64,000 nucleotides of DNA from Pictodentalium vernedei (Eukaryota; Mollusca; Scaphopoda; Dentaliida; Dentaliidae), in contig CM062297.1 of NCBI GenBank assembly GCA_031216915.1, positions 178,860,356 through 178,924,355 on the forward strand, read 5' to 3'. The position numbers and the translations under genes are program-made. The stretch's first letter is position 1; the number at the start of each line of letters is the position of its first letter. A model generated the notes under the pieces. That model saw nothing but the letters and a program-made list of their open reading frames with translations. It did not search any database and was not told the DNA's origin. Positions 63,528 to 64,000 of this stretch are shown piece by piece.

Positions 63528-64000
63528 GTCTGAATGCAGGTTACTACGACGCAAGCGGACCCCGCAGCGATAAATTTGAGCTGCACGAGATCCGCCACCA
63601 CTATAAAATGACGGCGGTCGTCTCTTGGCGGTCGTCTCTTGGCATCATTTAAGAAGGCTTTGAAGTTTTTCCATTTAGAATTCTCACAGACAGTCACAGG
63701 CAAAGTGTTTCACTGGTCAGTTACATTTGGGATGAAATAAGGCTGATGCACTTCTATATATACAAGCGGTAGGACATTTGGAAAAACTATATCAGCAAAC
63801 GTGCGGAAAATGAAAATCCGTTCCGCACAGATGTACAGAAATCGTTGACGGACTATTTTTGGACGATCACGTCATCTGTCCAAAGTTAACCTAATCCCCG
63901 CCTACTTGGAATTTCCGTTTGACCTACTATCCGGAAGCCATGCAGTTTAACCCTTTGAACCCGAGCGGCCGCTTTCCCGGCCAGGAACATGATACGCCAT
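63528..64000. other. Right edge; start of another TTAA element
   Basis: GGCGGTCGTCTCTTGGC is tandemly duplicated near 63614-63644. At 63947 TTAACCCTTTGAACCCGAGC resembles the left end of a TTAA-type element, cut by the window end. Confidence 0.45.

Overview
This is invertebrate nuclear DNA. Genes are sparse, there are canonical GT-AG introns, and transposable elements of nearly every eukaryotic class are packed in. The repertoire (tRNA- and 5S-headed SINEs, MULE, hAT, Tc1, TTAA-type and Harbinger-like elements, APE-type LINEs) fits a lophotrochozoan such as a mollusc. That assignment is inference; nothing here identifies the species.

Host gene. Five plus-strand exons at 4696-4822, 8931-9164, 20964-21158, 23756-23890 and 38256-38418 join in one open frame of about 284 residues ending in TAA. 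They encode the C-terminal part of an SLC1 family (excitatory/neutral amino acid) transporter. The 5' exons lie to the left of the window. The protein is divergent at the substrate/Na+ sites: the core D-x-x-R-T-x-x-N of TM8 is kept, the Na1 aspartate is replaced by His, and the HP2 tip glycines by Ser. The introns (4.1, 11.8, 2.6 and 14.4 kb) consist largely of mobile DNA.

Mobile DNA. The largest intron holds a 9.7 kb Mutator-like element (27208-36917) with ~220 bp terminal inverted repeats and a perfect 9-bp target duplication. It carries a FLYWCH/MULE transposase gene (minus strand, one homopolymer frameshift). It was itself invaded by a nearly intact two-ORF LINE (about 30.0-35.1 kb; ORF1 with an SGNH esterase, ORF2 with APE, RT and a zinc knuckle) and by an older LINE fragment. 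A second, internally deleted MULE lies at 14192-15756. At least 16 SINE copies share a central domain but carry different heads (tRNA type 1, tRNA type 2, 5S rRNA), many with target duplications. Palindromic MITE families are abundant: TTAA-flanked, hAT-like with 8-bp duplications, TA-flanked, and a 654-bp TAA-flanked Harbinger-like pair.

Layout. 1-4.7 kb: tandem repeats, SINEs and repeats upstream of the first exon. 4.7-24 kb: transporter exons, two LINE/MULE relics, and a TIR element with internal ~170-bp satellite. 24-38.4 kb: nested SINEs, hAT MITE, the MULE/LINE nest and the last exon. 38.4-64 kb: no host gene recognised. This part holds a broken Tc1 transposon, more SINEs and MITEs, an array of an ~85-bp unit with two conserved hairpins, and the twin 654-bp elements.

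All assignments were made by eye from translation and motifs; no database search was run.
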